Positions 46,326-57,225 of a stretch of 64,000 bases of DNA are shown here, piece after piece (positions within the stretch are counted from its first letter, which is position 1; every line of letters starts with the position of its first letter). The DNA comes from Thauera sp. (lineage in GTDB: Bacteria; Pseudomonadota; Gammaproteobacteria; Burkholderiales; Rhodocyclaceae), in the NCBI GenBank assembly GCA_024235615.1, contig JACKMB010000002.1:62001-126000 (forward strand). The letters run 5' to 3'. Below the pieces are notes generated by a model, which did no database searches, was not told where the DNA came from, and saw nothing but the letters and a program-made list of their open reading frames with translations. Both the position numbers and the translations under genes were made by a program.

Positions 46326-47119
46326 AGCGCATCGTGCTCGGCCTCGAATACGCCGGTGACGCCTTCTGCGGCTGGCAGAGCCAGGCTCACGGCCGCACCG
46401 TGCAGGACGTGCTCGAGCGCGCGCTCGCGCAGATCGCAGGCGAGCCGGTGCGCACCCACTGCGCCGGGCGCACCGACACCGGCGTGCATGCGAGCGCGCA
46501 GGTGGTGCATTTCGATACCGGCGCGGAGCGCCCGGCCTCGGCCTGGGTGCGCGGCGTCAACGCGCTGCTGCCGCCCGCCGTGGTGGTGCGCTGGTCGACC
46601 GAGGTGGCCGACGACTTCCACGCCCGCTTCCTCGCCTGCGAGCGCCAGTACCGCTATATCCTGCACAACGCGCCGACGCGGCCGGCGATGCTCGCCGGGC
46701 GGGTGGGCTGGTACCACCTGCCGCTCGAGGTGGCGCGCATGGCCGCCGCCGCCGAGTGCCTGGTCGGCACCCACGATTTTTCCAGCTTCCGCGCCGCCGG
46801 CTGCCAGGCGAAGACGCCGGTGCGGGTGATGCACGAGGCGCGCGTCGTGCGCCAGGGCGAATACCTGCTGTTCGACTTCCGCGCCAACGGTTTCCTGCAT
46901 CACATGATCCGCAACCTGGTCGGCGCGCTGGTGTACGTCGGCAAGGGGCGTTATCCGGTGGAGTGGATGCGCGAGCTGCTCGAGGCCCGCGACCGCGCGC
47001 ACGCGGCGCCGACCTTCTCCCCCGACGGGCTCTACCTGTGCGGCGTGGCCTACCCGCCGCGCTGGCCGCTGCCCGGTGATGGGCGTATCATCGCGCTGCC
47101 CCAGCTCCCCCTCGTCTGA
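46322..47119 (+). CDS. truA: tRNA pseudouridine(38-40) synthase
   Basis: Protein of 265 residues that modifies uridines 38-40 in the anticodon stem of many tRNAs. The catalytic Asp is in GRTDTGVHASAQVVHF; YAGDAFCGWQSQ opens the protein and FRANGFLHHMIRNLVGAL lies in the second half. Length is normal. The ATG overlaps the stop of the preceding gene, and trpF begins directly at the next base after its TGA. Confidence 0.95.
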   Translation: MKRIVLGLEYAGDAFCGWQSQAHGRTVQDVLERALAQIAGEPVRTHCAGRTDTGVHASAQVVHFDTGAERPASAWVRGVNALLPPAVVVRWSTEVADDFHARFLACERQYRYILHNAPTRPAMLAGRVGWYHLPLEVARMAAAAECLVGTHDFSSFRAAGCQAKTPVRVMHEARVVRQGEYLLFDFRANGFLHHMIRNLVGALVYVGKGRYPVEWMRELLEARDRAHAAPTFSPDGLYLCGVAYPPRWPLPGDGRIIALPQLPLV

Positions 47120-47729
47120 ATGACCCGTACCCGAATCAAGATCTGCGGCCTGACCCGGCCGCAGGACGTGCGCGCGGCCGTAGCGAGCGGCGCCGACGCG
47201 ATCGGCTTCGTCTTCTACCCGCCCAGCCCGCGCGCGGTCTCCATCGAGCAGGCCGCCGAGCTCGTCGCGCTGCTGCCGCCCTTCGTCGTCTCCGTCGGCC
47301 TCTTCGTGAATCCCGCGCCCGGCGAGGTCGAGACGGTGCTCGCGCGCGTGCCGCTGCAACTTCTGCAGTTCCACGGTGACGAAAGCGAGTCCGACTGTGC
47401 CCGTCACGGGCGCGCGTGGATCAAGGCGGCGCGAATGCGGCCCGGGGTCGATCTGCTAGAATTTGCGGCTTCGTACCCGCGCGCGAGCGGCATCCTGGTC
47501 GACGCCTTCGTCGACGGCTATGGCGGCGGGGGCAAGACTTTCGACTGGACGCTGATCCCCGCCGGCTTCACGCGTCCGCTCGTGCTATCGGGCGGACTCG
47601 ACGCGGACAACGTGGGCGACGCCGTGCGCCGCATCCGCCCGTGGGCGGTGGATGTGTCGAGCGGAGTCGAGAGTGCAAAGGGAATCAAGGACGCGGACAT
47701 GATCGCCGCGTTCATCGCCGGAGTTCGAC

Positions 47730-47743
<14 letters not shown>
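47120..47743 (+). CDS. trpF: Phosphoribosylanthranilate isomerase
   Basis: Protein of 207 residues, TIM barrel. It isomerises phosphoribosylanthranilate to CdRP in tryptophan synthesis. Catalytic Cys is in [12 protein letters not shown], and the acid in [28 protein letters not shown] and VDVSSGVES form the phosphate site. Its end overlaps trpB by 14 bp. Confidence 0.95.
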
Positions 47744-48941
<1,198 letters not shown>

Positions 48942-48960
48942 ACCCGAATCCGAACCTGAA

Positions 48961-48982
48961 GCGGGCCGCTGATGCGGCCCGC
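48961..48982 (+). other. Intercistronic hairpin between trpB and trpA
   Basis: GCGGGCCGC (48961-48969) and GCGGCCCGC (48974-48982) form a perfect 9-bp stem with a TGAT loop, 14 bp before the trpA ATG and without a T run. It could influence trpA translation or mRNA stability. Confidence 0.45.
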
Positions 48983-48996
48983 AGTGTGATCGAGAC

Positions 48997-49818
48997 ATGT
49001 CGAGAATCCAGACCGTTTTCCAGCGCCTCCAGGCCGATGGCCGCAAGGCGCTGATCCCCTTCGTCACCGCCGGCTTCCCGGCGCCCGAGCTCACCCTGCC
49101 GCTGATGAACGCGCTGGTCGAGGGCGGCGCCGACATCCTCGAGCTCGGCGTGCCCTTCTCCGACCCGATGGCCGACGGCCCCACCATCCAGCGCGCCTCC
49201 GAGCGCGCGCTCGCGCAGGGCATGAGTCTGCGCAAGGTGCTCGAGACCGTGCGCGCCTTCCGCGCCACCAACGCCGACACGCCCGTGGTGCTGATGGGCT
49301 ACGCCAACCCGATCGAGGCCATGGGCCAGGAGCGCTTCGTCGCCGCGGCGCACGAGGCCGGCGTCGATGGCGTGCTCGTGGTCGACTATCCGCCCGAGGA
49401 GTGCGTCAGCTTCGCCGCCACCGCGAAGGCCGGCGGCCTCGACCCCATCTTCCTGCTCGCGCCCACCTCGGGCGAGCAGCGCTTCGCCGACGTCGCGCGC
49501 GCCGGCAGCGGCTACATCTACTACGTCTCGCTCAAGGGCGTGACCGGCAGCGCCAAGCTCGACGTCGACGAGGTCGCGCGCCGCATCCCCGAGATCCGCG
49601 CCGCGGTCGGCATGCCGGTGGGCGTGGGCTTTGGCATCCGCGACGCCGAGAGCGCGCAGCGCATCGGCGCGGTCGCCGACGCGGTGGTGATCGGCAGCCG
49701 GATCATCGAGGAGATCGAGAACAACCCGGGCGAGGAGGTCGCGCGCGTGCGCGACTTCATGCGTCCGATCCGCGCCGCGCTCGACGCGCTGGCGGCGGGC
49801 AAGGGAGCACAGGCATGA
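48997..49818 (+). CDS. trpA: Tryptophan synthase alpha chain
   Basis: Protein of 273 residues that splits indole-3-glycerol phosphate and channels indole to TrpB. Catalytic Glu is in [16 protein letters not shown], and the second acid in [22 protein letters not shown] binds phosphate. Its stop overlaps the accD start (ATGA). Confidence 0.96.
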   Translation: MSRIQTVFQRLQADGRKALIPFVTAGFPAPELTLPLMNALVEGGADILELGVPFSDPMADGPTIQRASERALAQGMSLRKVLETVRAFRATNADTPVVLMGYANPIEAMGQERFVAAAHEAGVDGVLVVDYPPEECVSFAATAKAGGLDPIFLLAPTSGEQRFADVARAGSGYIYYVSLKGVTGSAKLDVDEVARRIPEIRAAVGMPVGVGFGIRDAESAQRIGAVADAVVIGSRIIEEIENNPGEEVARVRDFMRPIRAALDALAAGKGAQA

Positions 49819-50690
49819 GCTGGTTCGAGAAACTCATCCCGCCGCGCATCAAGCGCGGCGATTCGTCGCGCAGCAAGTCGATCCCCGAAGGGCTGTGGAG
49901 CAAGTGCGAGGGCTGCGAGTCGGTGCTGTACCGCTCCGACCTCGACAGCAACCTCGGCGTGTGCCCCAAGTGCGGGCACCATCACCGCCTGCGCGCACGC
50001 CGCCGCCTCGACCAGCTGCTCGACACCGAGGGCCGCGTCGAGATCGGCGCCGAGGTCACGCCGGTCGATGCGCTCAAGTTCAAGGACTCGCGCAAGTACC
50101 CCGACCGCCTGTCCGCCGCCGCTGCCGACACCGGCGAGGCCGACGCGATGGTGGTGATGCGCGGTGCGATCAAGACCGTGCCGGTCGTGGTCGCCTGCTT
50201 CGAGTTCGACTTCCTCGGCGGCTCGATGGGCTCGGTGGTGGGCGAGCGCTTCGTGCGCGGCGCGCGCGCGGCCTTCGAGGAGCGTCTGCCCTTCATCTGC
50301 ATCACCGCCTCGGGTGGCGCGCGCATGCAGGAAGGCCTGCTGTCGCTGATGCAGATGGCCAAGACCACGGCGGCGATCACTCGCCTGTCCGAGCGCCGCC
50401 TGCCCTTCATCACCTTGCTCACCGACCCCACCATGGGCGGCGTGTCGGCGAGCTTCGCCTTCATGGGAGACGTCGTCGTCGCCGAGCCCAACGCGCTGAT
50501 CGGCTTCGCCGGCCCGCGCGTGATCGAGCAGACGGTGCGCGAGAAGCTGCCTGAAGGCTTCCAGCGCGCCGAGTTCCTGCTCGACAAGGGTGCGATCGAC
50601 CTGATCGTCGACCGCCGCGAGCTGCGCGACCGCCTCGCGGTGCTGCTCGCCATGCTCAACCGCCAGCCCGCGGACGTGGTCGTCGGGTGA
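49815..50690 (+). CDS. accD: Acetyl-CoA carboxylase carboxyltransferase beta subunit
   Basis: Protein of 291 residues. The N-terminal zinc ribbon is CEGCESVLY...CPKCGHH; the crotonase-like transferase core has [19 protein letters not shown] and [15 protein letters not shown]. It makes malonyl-CoA for fatty acid synthesis together with AccA, not in this window. The trpA-accD-folC order is common in proteobacteria. Confidence 0.96.
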   Translation: MSWFEKLIPPRIKRGDSSRSKSIPEGLWSKCEGCESVLYRSDLDSNLGVCPKCGHHHRLRARRRLDQLLDTEGRVEIGAEVTPVDALKFKDSRKYPDRLSAAAADTGEADAMVVMRGAIKTVPVVVACFEFDFLGGSMGSVVGERFVRGARAAFEERLPFICITASGGARMQEGLLSLMQMAKTTAAITRLSERRLPFITLLTDPTMGGVSASFAFMGDVVVAEPNALIGFAGPRVIEQTVREKLPEGFQRAEFLLDKGAIDLIVDRRELRDRLAVLLAMLNRQPADVVVG

Positions 50691-52003
50691 TGGCCGAGCA
50701 AGCCGGATTGCCCGCCAGCCTGGACGGCTGGCTCGCCCTGCTGGAACAGCGTCATGGCCAGCACATCGAGCTCGGGCTGGAGCGCGTCGCCGCAGTGCGC
50801 GCGCGCATGCAGGCGGAGTCGGACGCGGTGGTCATCACCGTCGGCGGCACCAACGGCAAGGGTTCGTGCTGCGCGATGCTCGAGGGCATCCTGCTCGCCT
50901 CGGGCTACCGCGTGGGCTGCTACACCTCGCCCCACCTGCTGCGCTACAACGAGCGCGTGCGCATCGACGGCAAGGACGTCGACGACGCGGCCCTGGTGGC
51001 CGGCTTCGCGGCGGTCGAGGGCGCGCGCGGCGACACCGCGCTGACCTACTTCGAGCACGGCACCCTGGCGGCCTGGCAGGTCTTCGCCGCGGCCCGGCCG
51101 GACGTGATCATCCTCGAGGTCGGCCTCGGCGGCCGGCTCGACGCGGTCAACGTCTTCGAACCCGACTGCGCGCTGGTCACCAGCGTGGCCATGGACCACA
51201 TGGACTACCTCGGCGACACGCGCGAGGCCATCGGCTTCGAGAAGGCGGGCATCTTCCGCGCCGGCCGTCCTGCCGTGTGCGGTGATCCGCAGCCGCCCGC
51301 GAGCCTGGTCGAGCACGCCGCGGCGATCGGCGCCCAGCTGTGGATCAGCGGGCGCGACTTCGGCTTCGGTGGCGACCGTCAGCAGTGGGGCTACTGGCGC
51401 TACGCCCAGCCGCCGCGCGAGGGTGCGCTGGTGCGCCGGGGCGGGCTCGCCTACCCGGCGCTGCGCGGCGCCAACCAGCTGCTCAACGCGGCGGCGGTGA
51501 TCACCGTGCTCGAGTGCCTGCGCGACCGCATCCCGGTGTCGATGCAGCACGTTCGCCAGGGCCTCATGCTGGTCGAGCTGCCCGGCCGTTTCCAGGTGCA
51601 GCCGGGGCGTCCCTCGGTGGTGCTCGACGTCGCGCACAACCCACAGGCCGCCGGCGTGCTCGCCGACAACCTCGGCAACATGGGCTTCTACCCCGAGACC
51701 TGGGCGGTGCTGGGCATGCTCGCCGACAAGGACGTGGCGGGCGTGGTCGAGCTGATGGCCGGCCGGGTCGACCACTGGCTGCTCGCCGACCTGTCCGGGC
51801 CGCGCGGCCTCTCCGCCGAGGCGCTCGCCGCGAAGGTGCGCGCGGTGAAGGAGGGCGCCGACATCCGCTGCTTCCCCACGCCGGCCGAGGCCTATGCTGC
51901 GGCGCAAAAACTGGTCGCCGAGGATGATAGAATCGTCGTTTTCGGTTCCTTCCTGACGGTGTCGGACGTGCTCGCCGCGATCAAGGCGGCACGGCGCGGA
52001 TGA
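50690..52003 (+). CDS. folC: Bifunctional folylpolyglutamate/dihydrofolate synthase
   Basis: Protein of 437 residues that adds glutamate to dihydropteroate and folates. The ATP loop is TVGGTNGKGSCCAML; YTSPHLLRYNERVRI and the C-terminal LDVAHNPQAAG are diagnostic. The ATG at 50690 overlaps the accD stop by one base; a GTG at 50687 would overlap by four. Confidence 0.94.
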   Translation: MAEQAGLPASLDGWLALLEQRHGQHIELGLERVAAVRARMQAESDAVVITVGGTNGKGSCCAMLEGILLASGYRVGCYTSPHLLRYNERVRIDGKDVDDAALVAGFAAVEGARGDTALTYFEHGTLAAWQVFAAARPDVIILEVGLGGRLDAVNVFEPDCALVTSVAMDHMDYLGDTREAIGFEKAGIFRAGRPAVCGDPQPPASLVEHAAAIGAQLWISGRDFGFGGDRQQWGYWRYAQPPREGALVRRGGLAYPALRGANQLLNAAAVITVLECLRDRIPVSMQHVRQGLMLVELPGRFQVQPGRPSVVLDVAHNPQAAGVLADNLGNMGFYPETWAVLGMLADKDVAGVVELMAGRVDHWLLADLSGPRGLSAEALAAKVRAVKEGADIRCFPTPAEAYAAAQKLVAEDDRIVVFGSFLTVSDVLAAIKAARRG

Positions 52004-52012
52004 GGTTTTGCG

Positions 52013-52708
52013 GTGACTGAGGCAGATTCCCTCGAGATCAAGAAGCGCGCGCGCCGACGCCTGGTCGGTGCGATCGCGCTCGCCCTGCTGGCCGCGATCG
52101 TGCTGCCGATGATGATGGACGAGGAGCCGCATCCCTCGATCGAGGACATCCAGGTCTCGATTCCCGACCGCGACAAGGCGGTCGCCGCGCGTCGCGCCAG
52201 TGCGCCCGAGAGCGCGAGCGCGCCGGTCGCCGTCGCCGTGCCGGAGGACGACGAGGTGGTCGCGGCCGAGAAGCCCGCAGCCGAGAAGGCCCCGGCCGCG
52301 CCGGACAAGCCCGCGCCGGCGGCGGCAGCTGCGAAGCCCGCCAGCCCGCCTGCTCCAGCCACACCGCCCGCCGCGGCAACGCCGCCGCGCCCGCCCGCGC
52401 CCGCGGCGACCCCCGAGCCGCGCCGCCCCTCCGCCGACGAAGAGGCTCGCCTGCGCGCGCTCATCGAGGGCAAGGCCTCGCCCGCGCGCGGCGACAGCTA
52501 CGTGCTGCAGATCGGCGCCTTCAGCGACGCCGGCAAGGCTGCGAAGCTGGTCGACGAGCTGCGCGCGCGCGGCTTCCCGGCCTACACCGAGCGCGCCGGC
52601 AACGTCACGCGGGTGCGTGTCGGCCCGGTCGCCGGGCGCGCCGAGGCCGACGCCGCCGCAGCCCGCCTCAAGTCCGCGGGTCATCCGGCCGTGCTGCAGG
52701 CGCGCTGA
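52013..52708 (+). CDS. SPOR-domain cell-division protein (DedD-like)
   Basis: Protein of 231 residues. A basic N terminus precedes one membrane helix (about 17-35, RLVGAIALALLAAIVLPMM), a long Ala/Pro-rich periplasmic linker and a C-terminal SPOR domain (SYVLQIGAFSDAGKAAKLVDEL; TRVRVGPVAGRAEADAA). SPOR binds denuded septal peptidoglycan. Position between folC and cvpA is the usual dedD location. Start is a GTG. Confidence 0.88.
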   Translation: MTEADSLEIKKRARRRLVGAIALALLAAIVLPMMMDEEPHPSIEDIQVSIPDRDKAVAARRASAPESASAPVAVAVPEDDEVVAAEKPAAEKAPAAPDKPAPAAAAAKPASPPAPATPPAAATPPRPPAPAATPEPRRPSADEEARLRALIEGKASPARGDSYVLQIGAFSDAGKAAKLVDELRARGFPAYTERAGNVTRVRVGPVAGRAEADAAAARLKSAGHPAVLQAR

Positions 52709-52719
52709 TTTCCCCAGCC

Positions 52720-53211
52720 ATGACCGTCTTCGACTACGTCTTCCTCGGCCTGCTCGGCTTTTCCGCGCTCATCGGCATGTGGCGCGGCCTGGTCAGCGAG
52801 GTCATGGCGGTGCTCGCATGGGCGGCAGCGCTCTTCGCCGCATGGCGCTATAACGGAGAGGCGGCCGAGGTATTCACCGGCATGATCGTCGAGCCGATGT
52901 GGCGACAGGTTGCCGGTGGCGCGCTGGTCGTGGTCGGCGTGCTCATCCTCGCGGCGCTGCTGCGCTACCTGCTGCGCGAGCTGCTGCGCGCCGCCGGCCT
53001 GGGCGCCACGGACCGCTTCTTCGGTGCGCTCTTCGGCATCGCGCGCGGGCTGGCGGTCGCCTTCGTGGTGGTGCTGATCGGCGGGCTCGCCGGAGTCGCA
53101 AAGGAGCCGTGGTGGCGCGATGCGCTGTTCTCGGCGCCGCTGGAGTCGGCGGTGATCGCCGCCAAACCCTGGCTGCCTGCAGAGGTGGCCGACAAGATTC
53201 GATTCAGATAG
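52720..53211 (+). CDS. cvpA: CvpA-family membrane protein
   Basis: Protein of 163 residues with four hydrophobic segments. The opening FDYVFLGLLGFSALIGMWRGLVSEVMAVLAW is the CvpA pattern, and the amphipathic GLGATDRFFGALFGIARGL loop follows. Needed for colicin V export in E. coli, though its basic function is unknown. It directly precedes purF, the conserved order. Confidence 0.92.
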   Translation: MTVFDYVFLGLLGFSALIGMWRGLVSEVMAVLAWAAALFAAWRYNGEAAEVFTGMIVEPMWRQVAGGALVVVGVLILAALLRYLLRELLRAAGLGATDRFFGALFGIARGLAVAFVVVLIGGLAGVAKEPWWRDALFSAPLESAVIAAKPWLPAEVADKIRFR

Positions 53212-53221
53212 GCCTCAATCC

Positions 53222-54757
53222 ATGTGCGGAATTCTCGGTGTCGTCGCCACCTCCCCGGTCAACCAACTGCTCTACGACGGCCTCCAGGTGCTGCAGCACC
53301 GCGGCCAGGACGCGGCGGGCATCGCCACCTCCGAGGGCGGGCGCTTCCACATGCACAAGGGCTCCGGCCTGGTGCGCGATGTGTTCCGTACGCGCAACAT
53401 GCGCAACCTGGAGGGCAACTGGGGCATCGGTCACGTGCGCTACCCGACCGCGGGCTCGGCCTACAACGCCGCCGAGGCGCAGCCCTTCTACGTCAATTCG
53501 CCCTTCGGCCTGCTGCTGGCGCATAACGGCAACCTGACCAACTCGGAAGCGCTCAAGCGCGAGATGTTCCTGTCCGACCTGCGCCACATCAACACCAGCA
53601 GCGACTCCGAGGTGCTGCTCAACGTGTTCGCGCACGAGCTGCAGGCCGCCTGCAAGGGCCTCAAGATCGACGAGGAGGCCATCTTCACCGCGGTCGCCGG
53701 GGTGCATCGGCGCTGCCGCGGCGCCTACGCGGTCGTGGTGATGATCGCCGGCTACGGCCTGCTCGCCTTCCGCGACCCCTACGGCATCCGCCCGCTGGTC
53801 ATCGGCCGCAACGACTGCGAGGCCGGCACCGAGTGGCTGGTGGCCTCGGAGTCGGTGGCGGTCGATGTGCTCGGCTTCCGCCTGCTGCGCGACGTCGCGC
53901 CGGGCGAGGCGGTGCTGGTCGATACCGCGGGGCGCTTCCACAGCCGCCAGTGCGCCGCGCGCACCGTGCACGCGCCCTGCATGTTCGAGTTCGTCTATCT
54001 GGCGCGGCCGGATTCGATCATCGACGGCGTGTCGGTGTACGAGTCGCGCATGAAGATGGGCGAGTACCTCGCCGACAAGATGCGCCGCACCATGCCCAAC
54101 GTGCACATCGACGTGGTGATCCCCATCCCCGACTCCAGCCGCCCCTCGGCGATGCAGATGGCCGACCGGCTCGACCTGCCCTTCCGCGAGGGCTTCGTCA
54201 AGAACCGCTACATCGGCCGCACCTTCATCATGCCGGGCCAGGCCACGCGGCGGAAGTCGGTGCGCCAGAAGCTCAACACCATCCACCAGGAGTTCAAGGG
54301 CAAGAGCGTGCTGCTGGTCGACGACTCCATCGTGCGCGGCACGACCAGCAAGGAGATCGTCAACATGGCGCGCGAGGCGGGGGCCACCAGGGTCTATCTC
54401 GCCTCCGCCGCGCCGCCGGTGCGCTACGCCAACGTCTACGGCATCGACATGCCCACCCGCGGCGAGCTGATCGCCTCCGACCGCAGCGAAGAAGAGATCT
54501 GCCGCGAGATCGGCGCCGACGGCCTCATCTACCAGGACCTCGACGACCTCAAGGCCTCGGTGCGCGCGCTCAACCCCTCGCTGCAGTTCTTCGAGACCTC
54601 CTGTTTCGACGGCCAGTACGTCACCGGCGACATCACCGTCGAGTACCTCAACGGCGTCGAGAACCAGCGCGGCGAGGCCAAGCCGGGCAAGAACGACCAT
54701 GACGACGACGGCGACGGCCAACTCGACCTCAACCTCGCCTCCGACGCCGAGCGCTGA
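53222..54757 (+). CDS. purF: Amidophosphoribosyltransferase
   Basis: Protein of 511 residues that starts purine synthesis from PRPP and glutamine. Cys2 (MCGILGVV) is the glutaminase nucleophile once Met is removed; LQHRGQDAAGI belongs to the same domain, and the PRPP motif is VLLVDDSIVRGTTS. The last ~30 residues are Asp-rich and variable. cvpA lies 10 bp upstream; metZ follows after about 40 bp. Confidence 0.96.
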   Translation: MCGILGVVATSPVNQLLYDGLQVLQHRGQDAAGIATSEGGRFHMHKGSGLVRDVFRTRNMRNLEGNWGIGHVRYPTAGSAYNAAEAQPFYVNSPFGLLLAHNGNLTNSEALKREMFLSDLRHINTSSDSEVLLNVFAHELQAACKGLKIDEEAIFTAVAGVHRRCRGAYAVVVMIAGYGLLAFRDPYGIRPLVIGRNDCEAGTEWLVASESVAVDVLGFRLLRDVAPGEAVLVDTAGRFHSRQCAARTVHAPCMFEFVYLARPDSIIDGVSVYESRMKMGEYLADKMRRTMPNVHIDVVIPIPDSSRPSAMQMADRLDLPFREGFVKNRYIGRTFIMPGQATRRKSVRQKLNTIHQEFKGKSVLLVDDSIVRGTTSKEIVNMAREAGATRVYLASAAPPVRYANVYGIDMPTRGELIASDRSEEEICREIGADGLIYQDLDDLKASVRALNPSLQFFETSCFDGQYVTGDITVEYLNGVENQRGEAKPGKNDHDDDGDGQLDLNLASDAER

Positions 54758-54795
54758 GCGCTGAACCGCTCCAGACGAATCCAGCCACGATCACG

Positions 54796-55980
54796 ATGAA
54801 CCGTCCCCTTCCGCCCGAGCTTCACCCCGACACCCTGGCCGTGCGCGCCGGCACCGAGCGCACGCAGTTCCGCGAGCATGGCGAGGCCATGTACCTCACC
54901 TCGAGCTTCGTCTTCGGCAGCGCCGCGCAGGCCGCGGCGTGTTTCTCGGGCGAGGAGGAGGGCTACGTGTACGCGCGCTTCTCCAACCCGACCGTGACCG
55001 CCATGCAGACCCGGCTCGCCGCGCTCGAAGGCGGCGAGGACTGCGTCGCCACCGCCTCGGGCATGTCGGCGATCCTGTCGCTGGCGATGGCGACCATGCA
55101 GGCGGGCGACCACGTGGTGGCGTCCAACGGCCTCTTCGGCGCCACCCAGCAGCTCTTTGGCGGCATCCTGTCCAAGTTCGGCATCAGCACGACCTTCGTG
55201 CCGGCCACCGACCTCGACGCCTGGCGCGCCGCGATTACGCCGCGCACCAGGCTGTTCTTCACCGAGACGCCGTCCAACCCGCTCACCGAGGTCATCGACA
55301 TCGCCGGCGTGGCGGCGATCGCGCGCGCCGCGGGGGTGATCTTCGCGGTCGACAACTGCTTCTGCACACCGGCGCTGCAGCGCCCGCTCGAGCTCGGCGC
55401 CGACGTCGTCGTGCATTCGGCCACCAAGTATCTCGATGGCCAGGGCAGGGTGCTCGGCGGCGCGGTGGTCGGCAGCAAGGCGGTCACCGACGAGGTCTTC
55501 AAGTTCCTGCGCACCGCCGGCCCGACCCTGTCGCCCTTCAACGCCTGGGTCATCCTCAAGGGCCTGGAAACCCTGCGCATCCGCATGGAGGCGCAGTCGG
55601 CGAGCGCACTCGAGCTCGCGCGCTGGCTCGAGGCCCAGCCCGGCGTGGCGCGGGTGTACTACCCGGGGCTGGAGTCCCACCCGCAGCACGCGCTGGCGAT
55701 GCGCCAGCAAAAGAGCGGCGGCGCCATCGTCAGCTTCGACGTCAAGGGCGGCCGCGATGCGGCGTGGAAGGTGGTTGACGCCACCCGCCTGATCTCGATC
55801 ACCGCCAACCTCGGCGACACCAAGAGCACCATCACCCACCCCGCCACCACCACCCACGGCCGCATCAGCGCCGAGGCGCGCGCCACCGCCGGCATCGGCG
55901 ACGGCCTGCTGCGCATCGCCGTGGGGCTGGAAGACATCGACGACCTCAAGGCCGATCTCGCCCGCGGGCTGGCGAGCTGA
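54796..55980 (+). CDS. metZ: O-succinylhomoserine sulfhydrylase
   Basis: Protein of 394 residues of the Cys/Met-metabolism PLP family. It converts O-succinylhomoserine and sulfide to homocysteine. The PLP lysine is in VVHSATKYLDGQG; YARFSNPTVTAMQTRLAALEGGE and SNPLTEV are family blocks. Position after purF matches betaproteobacterial metZ. Substrate (succinyl or acetyl ester) is inferred from that context. Confidence 0.92.
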   Translation: MNRPLPPELHPDTLAVRAGTERTQFREHGEAMYLTSSFVFGSAAQAAACFSGEEEGYVYARFSNPTVTAMQTRLAALEGGEDCVATASGMSAILSLAMATMQAGDHVVASNGLFGATQQLFGGILSKFGISTTFVPATDLDAWRAAITPRTRLFFTETPSNPLTEVIDIAGVAAIARAAGVIFAVDNCFCTPALQRPLELGADVVVHSATKYLDGQGRVLGGAVVGSKAVTDEVFKFLRTAGPTLSPFNAWVILKGLETLRIRMEAQSASALELARWLEAQPGVARVYYPGLESHPQHALAMRQQKSGGAIVSFDVKGGRDAAWKVVDATRLISITANLGDTKSTITHPATTTHGRISAEARATAGIGDGLLRIAVGLEDIDDLKADLARGLAS

Positions 55981-56066
55981 GCCCGCAGCGTCGGGACCGC
56001 CCCGGCGCTGCCGATGACGTCCAACCGTCGGGATCGCCCCACCGCCCGAGATGCGCGATATCCCTC

Positions 56067-56483
56067 TGTAGGAGCGCCGGCAGGCGCGAACAGGACGCCG
56101 AAAGCCTGCGCCTCCGCCGCCACCCACGCGTCCCGGTTCGCGCCTGCCGGCGCTCCTACAGAAACCGCCACGCGTCCCGGACCTCCTGCAGGAGCTGCGG
56201 CAGCTGCGAATGGAGCGGTTCGGCGACCGCGGCGCCGGAAGGAGCCCGGACGCCGCTTTCGCGCCTGCCGGCGCTCCTACATGGAGCGCAGCGCCTCCGC
56301 CGCCACCCACGCGTCCCGGTTCGCGCCTGCCGGCGCTCCTACAGAAACCGCCACGCGTCCCGGACCTCCTGCAGGAGCTGCGGCAGCTGCGAATGGAGCG
56401 GTTCGGCGACCGCGGCGCCGGAAGGAGCCCGGACGCCGCTTTCGCGCCTGCCGGCGCTCCTACATGGAGCGCAGCGCCTCCGC
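56067..56483. repeat. REP-like palindromes with a 183-bp tandem duplication
   Basis: A 24-bp unit containing GTAGGAGCGCCGGCAGG appears once forward (56067-56090) and four times inverted (56137-56160, 56258-56281, 56320-56343, 56441-56464). The block from 56108 is repeated at 56291 with a period of 183 bp, and copy two ends at 56473 with ten extra matching bases to 56483. Each unit also contains a variant palindrome (CTGCAGGAGCTGCGGCAGC). This fills the 513-bp gap between metZ and the Uma2 gene; no gene is supported in it. Confidence 0.85.
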
Positions 56484-56493
56484 GCAAACCACG

Positions 56494-57074
56494 TCACTGC
56501 TCCGGTCGAGCCTCCTCGTCCAGGTCCTCGAACGCCTCTGCCGGTGAAAGCGTCATGTCCACGCTCTCCAGGCGCAGCGCCGGCCCGTCCCGCTCGCTCT
56601 CGAGCAGGATCCAGCGCCCGGCCGCGCGCCGGTACAACTCCAGGCGGCGCTGATCGACGTCAACCAGCAGGTATTCGCGCAGATCGGCCAGCTTGCGATA
56701 AGCGGCGAACTTGATGCCGCGATCGTAGGCGGCGGTGGAGTCCGACAGCACCTCCACCACCAGGCGCGGATGCTCGATCGCCAGCTCGGCACGGCGGTCG
56801 CGCTCGTCGCAGGTGACCATCACGTCCGGGTAGAGGTAGGCGTCCGCATCGGCGACGAAAAGTTTCATCTCGGAAACGAAGGTTCGCAGCGCGAGCCCTT
56901 GAGGTGCGCGCGAAGTCGACTCGCGACTGCGAGCGCTGCCAGCGCATGCCCGCGCCTGACCCCAACCATCGCGAACACCTTGCCGACCAGATACTCGTTC
57001 TTGTCCGGCTGCGCGGCCTCCCAGTCGAGGTAGGCCTGCCGATTCAGCGTCGCGGCTTCCTGTGCCGGCTCCAT
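56494..57074 (-). pseudogene. Uma2-family (DUF820) endonuclease-like gene, frameshifted
   Basis: The N-terminal half reads from the ATG at 57074 (RQAYLDWEAAQPDKNEYLVGKVFAM to HLKGSRC) and hits a stop at 56865. The C-terminal half continues in another frame (TFVSEMKLFVADADAYLYPDVMVTC, RLVVEVLSDSTAAYDRGIKF, LREYLLVDVDQRRLELY) to 56494. One missing base near 56884-56890 would join them into a normal ~190-residue Uma2 protein with its PD-(D/E)XK-like core. So it is a recent pseudogene or contains a sequencing error. Its role is unknown for the family. The ATG has GGAG 7 bases upstream. Confidence 0.75.
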
Positions 57075-57225
57075 TGCGAAGCTCCGGTCGATGTCCCGCC
57101 ATTGTGGGCGAGGAGGGCGACGGGTTCAACGCTGCACCCCAGCAGCGTTGCAGTTCGAGGCCCGCGGCGTCGCGCCCGCCCCCGTGGCATCCTGTGCACT
57201 CCTCATCCTCCCGGACCCGCCCCCC

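Noticed and set aside
56067-56483. CRISPR array
   Set aside because: Repeats are palindromic, inverted relative to each other and irregularly spaced, with no cas genes; REP-like elements explain them.
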